Below, piece after piece: positions 1 to 8,933 of a DNA stretch of 64,000 nt; within the stretch, counting starts at the first letter, position 1; each line of letters begins with the position of its first letter. Source of the DNA: Lachnospiraceae bacterium GAM79. GTDB lineage: Bacteria > Bacillota > Clostridia > Lachnospirales > Lachnospiraceae. The position numbers were made by a program, and so were the translations under genes. The stretch covers positions 3,100,001-3,164,000 of the forward strand of contig AP018536.1 of NCBI GenBank assembly GCA_003584705.1. The letters run 5' to 3'. The notes beneath the pieces are model-generated. The model worked only from the letters and a program-made list of their open reading frames with translations, was not told the origin of the DNA and did no database searches.

Positions 1-36
1 TGCACGTACTAACTGTCTGGACTCTTTACTAACCAT
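1..36 (-). CDS. rplR: 50S ribosomal protein L18, N-terminal fragment cut by the window edge
   Basis: Only the first 12 codons are in the window (MVSKESRQLVRA), matching the usual start of Firmicutes L18, the 5S rRNA-binding large-subunit protein. An ATG at 42 is also in frame, but the AAGGAG site at 47-52 sits 9 nt from the ATG at 36 and only 3 nt from the one at 42, so 36 is preferred. Position directly after rplF is the standard spc operon order. The identity rests on 12 residues plus synteny. Confidence 0.85.
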   Translation of the reverse strand, partial: MVSKESRQLVRA

Positions 37-56
37 CTTCATACTCTCCTTATCTA

Positions 57-599
57 TTATTTCTTACCAGTCTTACCAACTTTACGTCTGATGGTCTCAT
101 CGGCATACTTGATACCCTTGCCCTTATAAGGCTCAGGTCTTCTCTTGTCGCGGATCTCAGCAGCGTACTGGCCAACTTTTTCTTTGTCGATACCCTTAAC
201 GATGATCACGTTCTGGCCTTCAACTACAGCTTCAATGCCTTCGGGATCGATCATCTCTACGGGATGAGAGTAACCAAGGTTCAGGGTCAGCTTCTTGCCG
301 GACTTAGCAGCTCTGTAACCAACACCATTTACTTCCAGCTTCTTCTCAAAACCTTCGGTAACACCTACTACCATATTGTGGATCAGAGTTCTTGTCAGGC
401 CGTGAAGAGACTTCATCTTCTTCAGATCGTTGGGTCTGCTTACGAGAACTTCTGCACCTTCCACTTTAATTTCCATCTCAGAGGGTAATACTCTTACCAG
501 AGTACCCTTGGGACCTTTCACAGTCACTTTGTTATTTTCTGCAACTTCTACAGTAACACCTGCAGGAATTGCGATTGGCATTCTACCTATTCTGGACAT
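57..599 (-). CDS. rplF: 50S ribosomal protein L6
   Basis: Full-length L6 of 180 residues starting [15 protein letters not shown]. It binds 23S rRNA near the GTPase-associated centre. The reading frame is open 11 codons further upstream, but AGGAGG lies 7 nt before the ATG at 599 and the family begins MSRIG, so the shorter start is used. The C-terminal segment ending [28 protein letters not shown] is the conserved L6 end. It follows rpsH in the spc operon after a 145-nt spacer that holds a double hairpin. Confidence 0.98.
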   Translation of the reverse strand: MSRIGRMPIAIPAGVTVEVAENNKVTVKGPKGTLVRVLPSEMEIKVEGAEVLVSRPNDLKKMKSLHGLTRTLIHNMVVGVTEGFEKKLEVNGVGYRAAKSGKKLTLNLGYSHPVEMIDPEGIEAVVEGQNVIIVKGIDKEKVGQYAAEIRDKRRPEPYKGKGIKYADETIRRKVGKTGKK

Positions 600-652
600 G
601 CCCGTACCTCCTATAATTCTATAGAAAAACAATAGTTACATTTTTCGCCACG

Positions 653-744
653 GAGAATTTTACGCTTGCGGAAAATTCTCTTAGGAGCAAAACTTAGATT
701 TTATTAGTCAGCGTATTTTGCTGACTTAGAAAATCTTTTTGCTC
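653..744 (-). repeat. Double-hairpin spacer element, copy A (rpsH-rplF)
   Basis: Read in the transcript direction, the element begins at the rpsH stop codon. It holds a 60-nt long hairpin (685-744; outer arms GAGCAAAA/TTTTGCTC, inner arms AGTCAGC/GCTGACT) followed by a second hairpin at 653-680 (GAGAATTTT/AAAATTCTC). The same architecture recurs between rpsZ and rpsH. Two stem positions differ between copies as compensated base pairs. Function is unknown. Confidence 0.8.
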
Positions 745-1146
745 TTACCAAACGAATGCTAATACTTCGCCGCCAACCTGAAGCTCACGAGCCTTCTTGT
801 CGGTGATAACACCCTGGTTGGTAGAGATAATAGCAATACCCAGACCGCCAAGAACCTTAGGCAGATCTTCCTTGCCAGCGTATACACGTAAGCCGGGCTT
901 AGAGATTCTCTTGATGCCGGAGATGATCTTCTCGTTCTTGTCTGCGCCGTACTTCAGAGTGATGTGGATGGTCTTGAAACCACCGTCTTCAACGATGTCG
1001 TACTTCTTAATATATCCCTCGTCCAGCAGAATCTGTGCGATAGCCAGCTTCATCTTGGAAGAAGGTACGTCTACGGTGTCGTGTTTTGCAGTATTTGCAT
1101 TACGGATTCTTGTAAGCATATCTGCGATAGGATCGCTCATTGTCAT
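745..1146 (-). CDS. rpsH: 30S ribosomal protein S8
   Basis: Complete S8 of 133 residues ([18 protein letters not shown]...), a primary 16S rRNA-binding protein of the small subunit. The C-terminal [15 protein letters not shown]...VLAFVW signature is intact. The ATG at 1146 is 10 nt from AGGAGG; a second ATG two codons later is possible. In E. coli S8 is the translational repressor of the spc operon; whether that holds here is not known. The gene sits between two copies of the double-hairpin element. Confidence 0.98.
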   Translation of the reverse strand: MTMSDPIADMLTRIRNANTAKHDTVDVPSSKMKLAIAQILLDEGYIKKYDIVEDGGFKTIHITLKYGADKNEKIISGIKRISKPGLRVYAGKEDLPKVLGGLGIAIISTNQGVITDKKARELQVGGEVLAFVW

Positions 1147-1280
1147 GATTTAGTTTCCTCCTTATTATTTGACTTGAATCATGCTAAGTACATACACTTT
1201 GTATATACCATCTATATTATAAGATAATTCTTATAACCAAAACTTTTAGAAATTCTTACTCGACGCCTTTCGACGCCTTA

Positions 1281-1336
1281 GAATTTCTTTTCGTCTCGGA
1301 GAATTCCATAAGGAATTTCTTTTCGTCTCGGAGAAT
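1281..1336 (-). repeat. Tandem 24-bp repeat in the rpsZ-rpsH spacer
   Basis: The 24-bp sequence at 1281-1304 is repeated exactly at 1313-1336, giving a 32-bp period. Next to it (1261-1277) CGACGCC occurs twice with a TTT spacer. The repeat lies immediately beyond double-hairpin copy B in the unusually long 273-nt spacer between rpsZ and rpsH. No reading frame is implied. Confidence 0.75.
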
Positions 1337-1419
1337 TTTGCCCCGCAAAATTCTCTTAGGAGCGAAACTTAGATTTTGTTAGCCAGCGTATTTAGCTGGC
1401 TTAGAAAATCTTTTCGCTC
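1331..1419 (-). repeat. Double-hairpin spacer element, copy B (rpsZ-rpsH)
   Basis: Starts at the rpsZ stop codon. Hairpin 1 (1360-1419) has arms GAGCGAAA/TTTCGCTC and AGCCAGC/GCTGGCT with a short loop. Hairpin 2 (1331-1355) is a perfect 11-bp stem, GAGAATTTTGC/GCAAAATTCTC, around CCC. Compared with copy A, a G-C pair replaces A-T in the outer stem and C-G replaces T-A in the inner stem. That is covariation, as expected if the RNA fold matters. It could equally be a mobile palindromic repeat. Confidence 0.8.
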
Positions 1420-1605
1420 TTACCAAGAAGCCTTCTTAACTCCGGGGATCTCGCCCTTGTATGCCAGTTCACGGAAGCAAACACGGCAAATTCCGTATTT
1501 TCTCAGTACAGAGTGGGGACGACCACAAATCTTGCAGCGGGTATAAGCCTGAGTAGAGAACTTAGGTTTGCGCTGCTGTTTAATCTTCATTGATGTCTTT
1601 GCCAT
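1420..1605 (-). CDS. rpsZ: 30S ribosomal protein S14, zinc-binding type Z
   Basis: 61-residue short form of S14 with two zinc-knuckle pairs, C24-x2-C27 and C40-x2-C43, which distinguish the C+ type from the longer zinc-free paralogue. Starts [16 protein letters not shown] and ends in the usual SW. It assembles into the 30S head. In spc order it follows rplE with an 18-nt gap. Confidence 0.98.
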   Translation of the reverse strand: MAKTSMKIKQQRKPKFSTQAYTRCKICGRPHSVLRKYGICRVCFRELAYKGEIPGVKKASW

Positions 1606-1623
1606 CAGAATTTACCTCCTTGA

Positions 1624-2163
1624 TTACTTTGCGAAAGGCATGTTGAACAGTCTCAGCAGCTCACGTGCCTCTTCGTCGGTCTTAGCAGTTGTTACGAAAA
1701 TGATATCCATACCTCTGGTCTTGTCAATCTTATCGTACTCGATCTCAGGGAAGATGAACTGCTCTTTGATACCGAGTGCATAGTTACCTCTGCCGTCGAA
1801 TGCGTTAGGGTTAACGCCTCTGAAGTCACGGACACGAGGAAGAGCAAGGTTAACCAGACGATCCAGGAACTCATACATCTTCTCACCACGCAGAGTGGTC
1901 TTACATCCGATGGGCATGCCCTCACGGATCTTGAAGTTTGCTACGGAATTCTTAGCCTTGGTCAGAACTGCCTTCTGTCCGGTGATAGCTTCCATATCAG
2001 CAACTGCATTCTCAAGGATCTTAGCGTTTTCTTTTGCTTCACCAACACCCATGTTGATAACGATCTTGTCGAGCTTGGGAACTTCCATTACATTAGCATA
2101 ACCGAACTTCTTGGTCATAGCATCGACGATCTCATTGTTATATAAATCTTTCAGTCTGCTCAC
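1624..2163 (-). CDS. rplE: 50S ribosomal protein L5
   Basis: 179 residues, the normal length for L5, beginning [20 protein letters not shown] with the conserved [11 protein letters not shown] segment and the C-terminal [21 protein letters not shown]5 binds 5S rRNA and contacts the P-site tRNA. It follows rplX with a 23-nt gap containing a strong ribosome site. Confidence 0.98.
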   Translation of the reverse strand: MSRLKDLYNNEIVDAMTKKFGYANVMEVPKLDKIVINMGVGEAKENAKILENAVADMEAITGQKAVLTKAKNSVANFKIREGMPIGCKTTLRGEKMYEFLDRLVNLALPRVRDFRGVNPNAFDGRGNYALGIKEQFIFPEIEYDKIDKTRGMDIIFVTTAKTDEEARELLRLFNMPFAK

Positions 2164-2186
2164 TTATATTTCCTCCTTCCTATTGA

Positions 2187-2498
2187 TTAGTCAATCACTT
2201 CGCCTGTTGACTTTGCGAAACGTACTTTCTTGCCGTCTTCAACCTTGAAGCCAACTCTTGTGGTCTTGCCTTTTACAACAAGCATAACGTTTGAAATATC
2301 AATAGGAGCTTCTTTCTCAACAATACCGCCATTGGGGTTTGCCTGAGAAGGCTTTGCATGCTTTGTGATCTTGTTAACGCCCTCAACCAGGACTTTATGA
2401 TTCTTTACGTCTACAGAGAGAACCTTGCCCTCTGTACCTAAGTCTTTACCAGCGATAACCTTAACGGTGTCGCCCTTCTTAATTTTCATTGTAGACAT
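2187..2498 (-). CDS. rplX: 50S ribosomal protein L24
   Basis: 103 residues with the N-terminal KOW motif ([23 protein letters not shown]), typical of L24, an early assembly protein of the large subunit. AGGAGG lies 7 nt before the ATG at 2498; a downstream ATG at codon 4 would also give a family-like start (MKIKKGDTV) but is further from the site. Position between rplN and rplE is canonical. Confidence 0.98.
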   Translation of the reverse strand: MSTMKIKKGDTVKVIAGKDLGTEGKVLSVDVKNHKVLVEGVNKITKHAKPSQANPNGGIVEKEAPIDISNVMLVVKGKTTRVGFKVEDGKKVRFAKSTGEVID

Positions 2499-2510
2499 GT
2501 GGCAACCTCC

Positions 2511-2879
2511 TTATAATACTTCGGGAGCCAGGGAAACAATTTTCATGAACTGTTTCTCACGAAGCTCTCTTGCAACCGGCCCAAAGATACGGGTTCCTCT
2601 GGGAGTCTTGTCATCTTTGATGATAACTGCAGCGTTCTCATCAAACTTGATGTAAGAACCGTCTTTACGACGAGCGCCCTTTACGGAACGAACTACAACT
2701 GCCTTTACTACATCACCTTTTTTTACAACGCCACCTGGTGTTGCATCTTTAACGGAAGCAACAATCACGTCGCCGATCTGTGCATATCTTCTGGTAGAAC
2801 CGCCCATAACACGAATGCAAAGTAACTCTTTTGCGCCGGTGTTATCAGCAACTTTCAGTCTACTTTCCTGCTGAACCAT
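2511..2879 (-). CDS. rplN: 50S ribosomal protein L14
   Basis: 122 residues, exact family length, [24 protein letters not shown]... with the C-terminal [20 protein letters not shown]14 forms an intersubunit bridge with the 30S subunit. It opens the classical spc gene set and follows rpsQ with a 58-nt spacer holding a small GC hairpin (ACCGC-GGAA-GCGGT in transcript sense). Confidence 0.98.
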   Translation of the reverse strand: MVQQESRLKVADNTGAKELLCIRVMGGSTRRYAQIGDVIVASVKDATPGGVVKKGDVVKAVVVRSVKGARRKDGSYIKFDENAAVIIKDDKTPRGTRIFGPVARELREKQFMKIVSLAPEVL

Positions 2880-2937
2880 GTTATTCCTCCTTCACCGCTT
2901 CCGCGGTTTCTTACAAACTTAATATTCGCGTGCTAAT

Positions 2938-3192
2938 TTATTTAGCTCTTTCTACGATCTCAACAAGTCTCCATCTCTTGTCCTTGGACAGGGGTCTTGT
3001 CTCCATAACTTTTACGATATCGCCAATGTTGCACTCGTTATTCTCGTCATGCGCCTTCAGCTTGTAGGTGTCCTTTACGATCTTTTTGTAAAGGGGATGC
3101 TTAACATGCTCTTCGATTGCAACTACAATAGTTTTATCCATCTTATTACTGATAACCTTACCAGTACGTGTTTTTCTCAAATTTCTTTCCAC
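2938..3192 (-). CDS. rpsQ: 30S ribosomal protein S17
   Basis: 84 residues, OB-fold S17, beginning [27 protein letters not shown] and containing the conserved [28 protein letters not shown] end. It binds 16S rRNA helices 7 and 11. Last gene of the S10 operon proper, 30 nt after rpmC. Confidence 0.98.
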   Translation of the reverse strand: MERNLRKTRTGKVISNKMDKTIVVAIEEHVKHPLYKKIVKDTYKLKAHDENNECNIGDIVKVMETRPLSKDKRWRLVEIVERAK

Positions 3193-3222
3193 GGTTTGAT
3201 CTCCTTTCTACGCACCCACGCG

Positions 3223-3426
3223 TTACGCTCTAGCCTTCTCGGTGATAACAGTCTGAATACGTGCAATGTTTCTTCTAACTTCTTTGATTCTTGCAGTATT
3301 ATCTAACTGATTGGTTGCGTTCTGGAATCTCAAATTGAAAAGTTCTTTTTTAGCAGCTACCAGCTCCTGTGCCAGTTCTGCATCGGACTTTGTCTTCAAT
3401 TCTTCTACAAATTTATTTGATTTCAT
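3223..3426 (-). CDS. rpmC: 50S ribosomal protein L29
   Basis: 67 residues, two-helix L29, with the typical [31 protein letters not shown] core. It lies at the peptide exit tunnel beside L23. Its ATG overlaps the rplP stop (ATGA, 3423-3426), indicating translational coupling. Confidence 0.98.
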   Translation of the reverse strand: MKSNKFVEELKTKSDAELAQELVAAKKELFNLRFQNATNQLDNTARIKEVRRNIARIQTVITEKARA

Positions 3427-3854
3427 TCTGTCACACCGCCTTCCACATCTGCCTTAGCAATGATCTTACACTTACAAGGGAGCTTGTGCATAGCAAGACG
3501 TAATGCTTCACGAGCGTCCTCTTCGGGAACACCAGCGATCTCGAACATTACACGTCCGGGCTTAACAACTGCTACCCAGCAATCTACAGCGCCTTTACCG
3601 GAACCCATACGAGTACCGAGAGGCTTTACAGTTACGGGCTTATCGGGGAAAATCTTAATCCATACTTTACCGGTACGCTTGGTATAACGGGTAAGCGCAA
3701 TACGGGCTGCCTCAATCTGATTAGACTTGATCCAGCAGGGTTCTGTAGCAACCAGACCAAATTCGCCATATGCCAGGGTGTTACCTCTGGAAGCTTTTCC
3801 GGCCATGGATCCACGGAACTGTTTACGACGTTTTACTCTCTTCGGCATTAACAT
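3423..3854 (-). CDS. rplP: 50S ribosomal protein L16
   Basis: 143 residues, containing the L16 signatures [27 protein letters not shown] and [28 protein letters not shown]16 organises the A site and peptidyl-transferase region. The ATG at 3854 overlaps the rpsC stop as TAATG with GGGAG about 9 nt upstream; an ATG at codon 3 (3848) would give the usual [10 protein letters not shown] start but is further from the site. Confidence 0.97.
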   Translation of the reverse strand: MLMPKRVKRRKQFRGSMAGKASRGNTLAYGEFGLVATEPCWIKSNQIEAARIALTRYTKRTGKVWIKIFPDKPVTVKPLGTRMGSGKGAVDCWVAVVKPGRVMFEIAGVPEEDAREALRLAMHKLPCKCKIIAKADVEGGVTE

Positions 3855-4513
3855 TATTTATCGCTCCCTTCCATCTGATTTCCTTTTGTAGGAAGTATCT
3901 CGCCTTTATAAATCCAAACTTTAACTCCAACTTTACCATAGGTGGTGTTTGCTTCAGCAAAACCATAATCGATATCTGCTCTCAGTGTCTGCAGAGGAAT
4001 GGTTCCCTCGCTGTAGAACTCAGCACGAGCGATATCAGCACCGCCCAGACGACCAGAACAGCAGGTCTTGATACCCATAGCACCAGACTTCATGGTTCTG
4101 CCCATGCAGGACTTCATTGCACGTCTGAAGGATACACGGTTCTCCAGCTGCTGAGCGATGTTCTCAGCTACCAGCTGTGCATCTCTGTCAGGTCTCTTGA
4201 TCTCTTTAATGTCAACCATAACCTTCTTATCGGTTAATTTGGCGAGCTCTTTCTTGGTTACTTCGATCTCAGCGCCGCCCTTACCGATTACAACACCGGG
4301 CTTAGCAGTATAGATGATAACCTTTACTCTGTCAGATGCTCTTTCGATCTCGATCTTGGAAACACCTGCACTGTATAATTTCTTCTTCAGGAACTTTCTG
4401 ATGTTGTAGTCTTCTACCAGATAATCGGAAAACTCTGCATCAGCGTACCACTTGGAATCCCAATCTTTAATAACACCGACTCTCAGGCCGTGAGGATTAA
4501 CTTTCTGTCCCAT
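3854..4513 (-). CDS. rpsC: 30S ribosomal protein S3
   Basis: 219 residues, [23 protein letters not shown]..., the standard S3 opening. The KH domain is visible with its GKGG loop ([11 protein letters not shown]) near residues 72-82, followed by the C-terminal domain with [21 protein letters not shown]3 lines the mRNA entry channel. Confidence 0.98.
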   Translation of the reverse strand: MGQKVNPHGLRVGVIKDWDSKWYADAEFSDYLVEDYNIRKFLKKKLYSAGVSKIEIERASDRVKVIIYTAKPGVVIGKGGAEIEVTKKELAKLTDKKVMVDIKEIKRPDRDAQLVAENIAQQLENRVSFRRAMKSCMGRTMKSGAMGIKTCCSGRLGGADIARAEFYSEGTIPLQTLRADIDYGFAEANTTYGKVGVKVWIYKGEILPTKGNQMEGSDK

Positions 4514-4535
4514 AAACTTTTAATAGCTCCTTTCC

Positions 4536-4925
4536 CTACTTCTTCTCATCAAGAACGATGGTAATGTGGCTCATTCTCTTTTCGATTCTATAAGCTCTAC
4601 CCTGTGCTCTGGGCTTTACTCTCTTCATGGTAGGTCCTTTGTTTGCAAAGCACTCTGCAACATAAAGGTTCTCGGTATTCATACCGTTATTGTTCTCAGC
4701 GTTAGCGATTGCTGACTCAAGCAGCTTCTTGATCAGGCTGGAAGCATATCTGGGATTGTACTCCAGAATACCAAGTGCAGTCTGTACATCTTTGCCTCTG
4801 ATGGCATCTAATACGAAACAAGCCTTCTGAACAGATACTCTTGCGTAAGACAGCTTAGCTGAAGGTCTTGTATCTTTCTGAGCGTTTCTTTCTCTCTTAA
4901 TTTGGGATCTATGTCCTTTAGCCAT
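4536..4925 (-). CDS. rplV: 50S ribosomal protein L22
   Basis: 129 residues with the L22 core SYARVSVQKACFVLDAIRGKDVQTALGIL and the exit-tunnel hairpin KGPTMKRVKPRAQGRAYRIEKRMSHITIVL, where macrolide-resistance changes occur in other species. Start preceded by AAAGGAGG. It follows a 178-nt hairpin-rich spacer after rpsS. Confidence 0.98.
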   Translation of the reverse strand: MAKGHRSQIKRERNAQKDTRPSAKLSYARVSVQKACFVLDAIRGKDVQTALGILEYNPRYASSLIKKLLESAIANAENNNGMNTENLYVAECFANKGPTMKRVKPRAQGRAYRIEKRMSHITIVLDEKK

Positions 4926-4969
4926 AGATTTGGTCCTCCTTTCAAACTGAAACCGCGCAACGCACCCGT

Positions 4970-5075
4970 GTGTTTCCTAAGTGCTGCGCACAAAAATATC
5001 CCGTCTTCTTTCCTCTTTCGAGGGAAGACCCTCGGGAGAGCGCATAGCTCTCCCAGCCATCTATAAAAGATAGCA
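4970..5075 (-). other. Triple hairpin in the rpsS-rplV spacer
   Basis: In the transcript direction after rpsS there are three successive stems: GCTATCT/AGATGGC (one wobble), GGGAGAGC/GCTCTCCC (perfect 8 bp), and CGAGGG/CCCTCG (perfect 6 bp), followed by a looser GCGCA...TGCGC arm pair. None is followed by a run of T, so these are not obvious terminators. Boundaries are approximate. Confidence 0.6.
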
Positions 5076-5103
5076 TATTTTTAGCTCCAGGTCAATAATA
5101 AAA

Positions 5104-5385
5104 TTATCTAACCTTGGATTTCTTCTCGTCCTTGCCGTGACCTCTGAAGGTTCTGGTTGCTACGAACTCACCGAGCTTGTGGCCAACCATATCCTCAGTA
5201 ACGTATACGGGAACATGCTTTCTACCATCATGAACAGCAATCGTATGTCCTACGAAGGAAGGGAAAATTGTAGAACGACGGGACCAGGTCTTAATAACCT
5301 GCTTCTGTCCTGATGCATTTAAAGCGTCGACTTTCTTTAACAGGCTTGCGTCTGCGAAAGGTCCTTTTTTCAGTGATCTAGCCAT
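5104..5385 (-). CDS. rpsS: 30S ribosomal protein S19
   Basis: 93 residues, [19 protein letters not shown]... with [32 protein letters not shown], the S19 signature. S19 sits in the 30S head near the A-site finger. Strong AAGGAGG site; 16 nt after rplB. Confidence 0.98.
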   Translation of the reverse strand: MARSLKKGPFADASLLKKVDALNASGQKQVIKTWSRRSTIFPSFVGHTIAVHDGRKHVPVYVTEDMVGHKLGEFVATRTFRGHGKDEKKSKVR

Positions 5386-5401
5386 GATCTTTCCTCCTTA
5401 A

Positions 5402-6244
5402 CTATTTGATTGCTCTGCCGTCACGTCTTCTTACGATCAGCTTGTTGGAAGCCTTCTTAGATTTACGTGTCTTCAGACCAAGAGCAGGTTTACCCCAAGG
5501 TGTGCTGGGGCCGGGACGACCGATACCGGTCTTACCTTCACCACCACCATGAGGATGGTCGTTGGGGTTCATGACGGAACCACGTACGGTGGGACGGATG
5601 CCCATGTGACGCTTACGTCCGGCTTTACCGATCTTAACCAGGCTATGATCAACGTTACCTACAACACCAACAGTTGCACGGCAAACCAGGGGAACCATTC
5701 TCATCTCACCGGAGGGAAGACGAAGAGTAGCGTACTTACCTTCTTTTGCCATCAGCTGTGCGCTGTTACCGGCGGAACGAACCAGCTGGCCGCCCTTACC
5801 GGGATATAACTCAATGTTGTGTACCTGAGTACCTACAGGGATCTCGGACAGAGGTAAGCAGTTACCTACTCTGACCTCGGCCTCTGCACCGTTCATAACC
5901 TTCATTCCGTCGGTCAGACCTTCGGGAGCGAGGATATAGGACTTGGTACCGTCTTCGTAGCAGATCAGCGCGATGTTTGCTGTTCTGTTAGGATCGTACT
6001 CGATACCGATTACGGTTGCAGGGATGCCATCCTTGTATCTCTTGAAATCAATTACTCTGTATTTTCTTCTGGAACCGCCGCCGCGATGTCTCACAGTGAT
6101 CTTACCCTGATTGTTACGGCCGGAGTTCTTCTTCAGGGAAACACACAGGCTCTTCTCGGGAGAGGTCTTGGTGATCTCAGAGAAGTCAGAACCAGTCATG
6201 TTTCTTCTGGAAGGTGTATAGGGGTTGTATGTCTTAATTCCCAT
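5402..6244 (-). CDS. rplB: 50S ribosomal protein L2
   Basis: 280 residues from the ATG at 6244 ([21 protein letters not shown]). The frame is open 17 codons further, but the family starts at MGIK and AAAGGAG precedes that ATG. The C-terminal [31 protein letters not shown] segment, including the conserved His near the peptidyl-transferase centre, is intact. Confidence 0.98.
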   Translation of the reverse strand: MGIKTYNPYTPSRRNMTGSDFSEITKTSPEKSLCVSLKKNSGRNNQGKITVRHRGGGSRRKYRVIDFKRYKDGIPATVIGIEYDPNRTANIALICYEDGTKSYILAPEGLTDGMKVMNGAEAEVRVGNCLPLSEIPVGTQVHNIELYPGKGGQLVRSAGNSAQLMAKEGKYATLRLPSGEMRMVPLVCRATVGVVGNVDHSLVKIGKAGRKRHMGIRPTVRGSVMNPNDHPHGGGEGKTGIGRPGPSTPWGKPALGLKTRKSKKASNKLIVRRRDGRAIK

Positions 6245-6323
6245 TACTGTATCTCCTTTACGATGATTTTTTGCGCGAGCACTTAAGTGCCGCATACTTG
6301 AATCTTAAGCAGTAGCTTTATTC

Positions 6324-6623
6324 TTACAGACCTGCGAAGATCTCGATCTCTTTGCTATCTGCAGTTAACTGAACAATTGCCTTCTTGGTCTTGGCAGTCT
6401 TGCCGGTAACCATTCCGCGTCTCTTGTTCTTGCCATCCATATTGATGGTGTTAACACTCTTAACCTTGGTACCTTCGAACATCTTCTCAACAGCCTCTTT
6501 GATCTGAGACTTGTTAGCTTCGGTGTGAACGAGGAAGGTGTACTTCTTCTCGCCCATGCCGGCCATGCTCTTCTCGGTAATAACGGGTTTGAGGATTACA
6601 TCATAGTATTTAATATCAGCCAT
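6324..6623 (-). CDS. rplW: 50S ribosomal protein L23
   Basis: 99 residues, [49 protein letters not shown], a typical L23. It docks trigger factor and SRP at the tunnel exit. The start codon overlaps the last base of rplD (6623). Confidence 0.98.
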   Translation of the reverse strand: MADIKYYDVILKPVITEKSMAGMGEKKYTFLVHTEANKSQIKEAVEKMFEGTKVKSVNTINMDGKNKRRGMVTGKTAKTKKAIVQLTADSKEIEIFAGL

Positions 6624-7243
6624 TATGCGTATACCTCCTCAATCTTTGCAACAGCAGCCTTGGTCAGGACAACTGTCTTAGCCTTCATTACGTCGTAAAC
6701 GTTGATGGTATTTACCAGAGTGGTATCTACATCAGCTACGTTTCTAGCGGACATAACTACGTTAGTATCGTTATCAGCGATCACTACCAATCCCTTTTCT
6801 ACCTTTAAGTTATTCATAACGTTGGTGAAGTTCTTGGTCTTGATCTCGTCGAATTTCAGCTCATCAACTACGATCAGGCTGCTTCCCTGAACCTTGCTGG
6901 TCAGTGCAGACTTCAGAGCTGCTCTCTTCTCTTTCTTGTTAAGCTTGAAAGAGTAATCTCTGGGAACGGGAGCGAATACTACGCCGCCGCCTGCCCACTG
7001 GGGAGATCTGGTTGAACCCTGTCTTGCATGACCGGTTCCCTTCTGTCTCCAGGGTTTTCTTCCGCCACCGGATACCTCAGAACGGGTCTTTGCTTTCTGA
7101 GTTCCCTGACGATTATTTGCAAGCTGCTGTACAACTGCCATGTGTACCAGGTGCTCGTTCACTTCAACACCAAACACTGCATCGTTTAATTCGATTGTAC
7201 CAACTTCTTTGCCTTCCATATTGTAAACAGATACGTTTGCCAT
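6623..7243 (-). CDS. rplD: 50S ribosomal protein L4
   Basis: 206 residues, with the L4 loop signature [41 protein letters not shown] that reaches into the exit tunnel. In E. coli L4 is also the feedback repressor of the S10 operon through the rpsJ leader. The long leader before rpsJ here makes a comparable role possible but unproven. Confidence 0.98.
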   Translation of the reverse strand: MANVSVYNMEGKEVGTIELNDAVFGVEVNEHLVHMAVVQQLANNRQGTQKAKTRSEVSGGGRKPWRQKGTGHARQGSTRSPQWAGGGVVFAPVPRDYSFKLNKKEKRAALKSALTSKVQGSSLIVVDELKFDEIKTKNFTNVMNNLKVEKGLVVIADNDTNVVMSARNVADVDTTLVNTINVYDVMKAKTVVLTKAAVAKIEEVYA

Positions 7244-7269
7244 CTGATTGGTCCTCCTTTCGTCCTAAA

Positions 7270-7953
7270 CTATGCCTCAACCTTAACGGTCTCTTTGATG
7301 GTTACTAAAGCTTTCTTAGGTCCGGGTACTGCACCCTTTACCAGAAGCAGATTCTTCTCAGCATCTACTCTTACGACCTCAAGATTCTGAACAGTTACCT
7401 TTACACAACCCATATGTCCAGGCATTCCCTTGCCCTTGAATACACGGCTAGGGGAGGAACATGCACCATTGGAACCCTGATGACGATGGAACTTGGAACC
7501 ATGAGCCATAGGTCCTCTGTGCTGTCCAAATCTCTTGATTGCGCCCTGGAAGCCCTTACCTTTGGAGATTGCAGAAGCATCTACCTTATCGCCTGCAGCG
7601 AAGATGTCAGCTTTGATCTCTGCACCAAGGGTGTACTCCTCAGCGTTCTCAAACTTGAACTCTCTTACATATCTCTTGGAGCTTACGCCAGCCTTCTTGA
7701 AGTGGCCCTGCTCTGCTTTGTTAACACCATGTCTGTGTACGATCTGCTTCTTGCCGCTGGCATCCTTGTTAACAACCTTATCCTTCTTGTCAACGAAGCC
7801 TACCTGTACAGCACTGTAGCCATCATTCTCCACGGTCTTTACCTGAGTAACCACGCAGGGACCAGCCTGAAGCACGGTTACGGGAACGAGCACGCCATCT
7901 TCATTGAAGATCTGAGTCATTCCAACTTTTGTTGTCAAAATTGCTTTCTTCAT
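7270..7953 (-). CDS. rplC: 50S ribosomal protein L3
   Basis: 227 residues from the ATG at 7953 ([20 protein letters not shown]). An in-frame extension of 37 codons runs back into the hairpin spacer, but AGGAGG precedes the ATG at 7953 and the family starts there. The [27 protein letters not shown] signature, near the peptidyl-transferase centre, is present. Slightly longer than the typical ~210 residues. Confidence 0.97.
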   Translation of the reverse strand: MKKAILTTKVGMTQIFNEDGVLVPVTVLQAGPCVVTQVKTVENDGYSAVQVGFVDKKDKVVNKDASGKKQIVHRHGVNKAEQGHFKKAGVSSKRYVREFKFENAEEYTLGAEIKADIFAAGDKVDASAISKGKGFQGAIKRFGQHRGPMAHGSKFHRHQGSNGACSSPSRVFKGKGMPGHMGCVKVTVQNLEVVRVDAEKNLLLVKGAVPGPKKALVTIKETVKVEA

Positions 7954-7980
7954 TTTTACCTCCTGTGTTCTACATAGCGG

Positions 7981-8070
7981 ACCAAAGTGTTTCTTGCAAA
8001 ACCCAAAGTGTTTCTGCGAAACACTTAGAAATACGCTTCGCGCATTTCCCTGGCGATTGTTCATCGCACT
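7981..8070 (-). other. Hairpin-rich rpsJ-rplC spacer
   Basis: The 178-nt gap holds three stems: GCGAT/ATCGC (8053-8067), GAAAT-CGC/GCG-ATTTC (8028-8048) and the perfect AAGTGTTT/AAACACTT (8006-8026). In addition, a near-direct repeat of AAAGTGTTTCT occurs at 7984 and 8005. No T-run follows, so transcription is expected to continue into rplC. Confidence 0.6.
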
Positions 8071-8131
8071 GTGTTCTTACGTCTAAGTAGAGGTTTTTGT
8101 TGTTTTGGCTTTACTTTGAAAAACTTACTTA

Positions 8132-8449
8132 TTAGTTGTTCTTCATCTTGATGTCGATGTAAACACCGGCAGGCATTTCCAGTCTCTGAAGAGCATCAAC
8201 AGTCTTCTGAGTGGGAGCCATGATGTCGATCAGTCTCTTGTGAGTTCTCTGCTCGAACTGTTCTCTGGAGTCCTTGTACTTGTGTACTGCTCTCAGAATG
8301 GTAACAACTTCCTTCTTGGTAGGAAGAGGTACGGGACCGCTCACCTGAGCTCCGGTCTTCTTAACAGTTTCGATGATTTTTTTGGCAGATGCATCAACAA
8401 GCTGATGTTCATAAGCTTTCAATGTAATTCTCATTACCTGATTTGCCAT
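8132..8449 (-). CDS. rpsJ: 30S ribosomal protein S10
   Basis: 105 residues from the ATG at 8449 ([47 protein letters not shown]). An upstream in-frame extension of 25 codons lies in the leader and is not used; AGGAGG precedes 8449. S10 is also the NusE partner of NusB in transcription antitermination. It is the first gene of the S10 operon here; tufA/fusA, often upstream in Firmicutes, are not adjacent. Confidence 0.98.
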   Translation of the reverse strand: MANQVMRITLKAYEHQLVDASAKKIIETVKKTGAQVSGPVPLPTKKEVVTILRAVHKYKDSREQFEQRTHKRLIDIMAPTQKTVDALQRLEMPAGVYIDIKMKNN

Positions 8450-8726
8450 AAAAAAAGTCGCCTCCTTTTCGCACTTTTGTAAGTTAATACTTACTTTTTG
8501 TACGGACAAGCGGTGACTGTACACTTTCCCGTGTGTGTCTGCGACCTTTGTGCAACGCTTTCTTCTCTCCGGTCATAAACTTACACGTTGTTACTGCTCA
8601 AGGCAGATGTTAATTGGTACAGTGACTTGCCGTCAGTTTTCTAACTTGACATTCGCTCCACGGAAAACCCGATCTCCATTACTGGGAACCGGCAACCTCA
8701 CGCTTCACAGCTATCATGCCACAGCA
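8450..8726 (-). promoter_or_regulatory. Long 5' leader of the S10 operon
   Basis: About 275 nt separate the predicted transcription start (near 8726) from rpsJ. The leader is GC-mixed and rich in possible pairings but has no convincing ORF. In other bacteria the S10 leader is where L4 or another ribosomal protein represses the operon. I infer an autoregulatory leader from length and position, not from a recognised motif. Confidence 0.5.
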
Positions 8727-8732
8727 AGGATT

Positions 8733-8761
8733 AGTATACATTGAATTTACGGGCATTGCAA
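8733..8761 (-). promoter_or_regulatory. Sigma-A promoter of the S10 operon
   Basis: Minus-strand TTGCAA at 8756-8761, a 17-bp spacer and TATACT at 8733-8738. This is a near-consensus vegetative promoter pointing at rpsJ, the only strong candidate close to the operon. A weaker TTGGGC-17-TATTAT pair lies further upstream around 8860-8890. Confidence 0.8.
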
Positions 8762-8933
8762 GACTTTTTTTCAAAAAATTGTATTTTTTTAGATACAATT
8801 CTTTTTTGCTGTTTTGCACAGGTTCGCCACTGTATTTTTGTAAGTTTCTTCTTATATAATATAGCCCAGTATAATATTGCCCAATATTTTTTATGGCAAA
8901 TGAAACCGTTCCCCCTTGGATGCTCTCAGTTGC

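Noticed and set aside
7954..8064. N-terminal extension of L3
   Set aside because: The extension translates the hairpin spacer, has no ribosome site and is not part of the L3 family.
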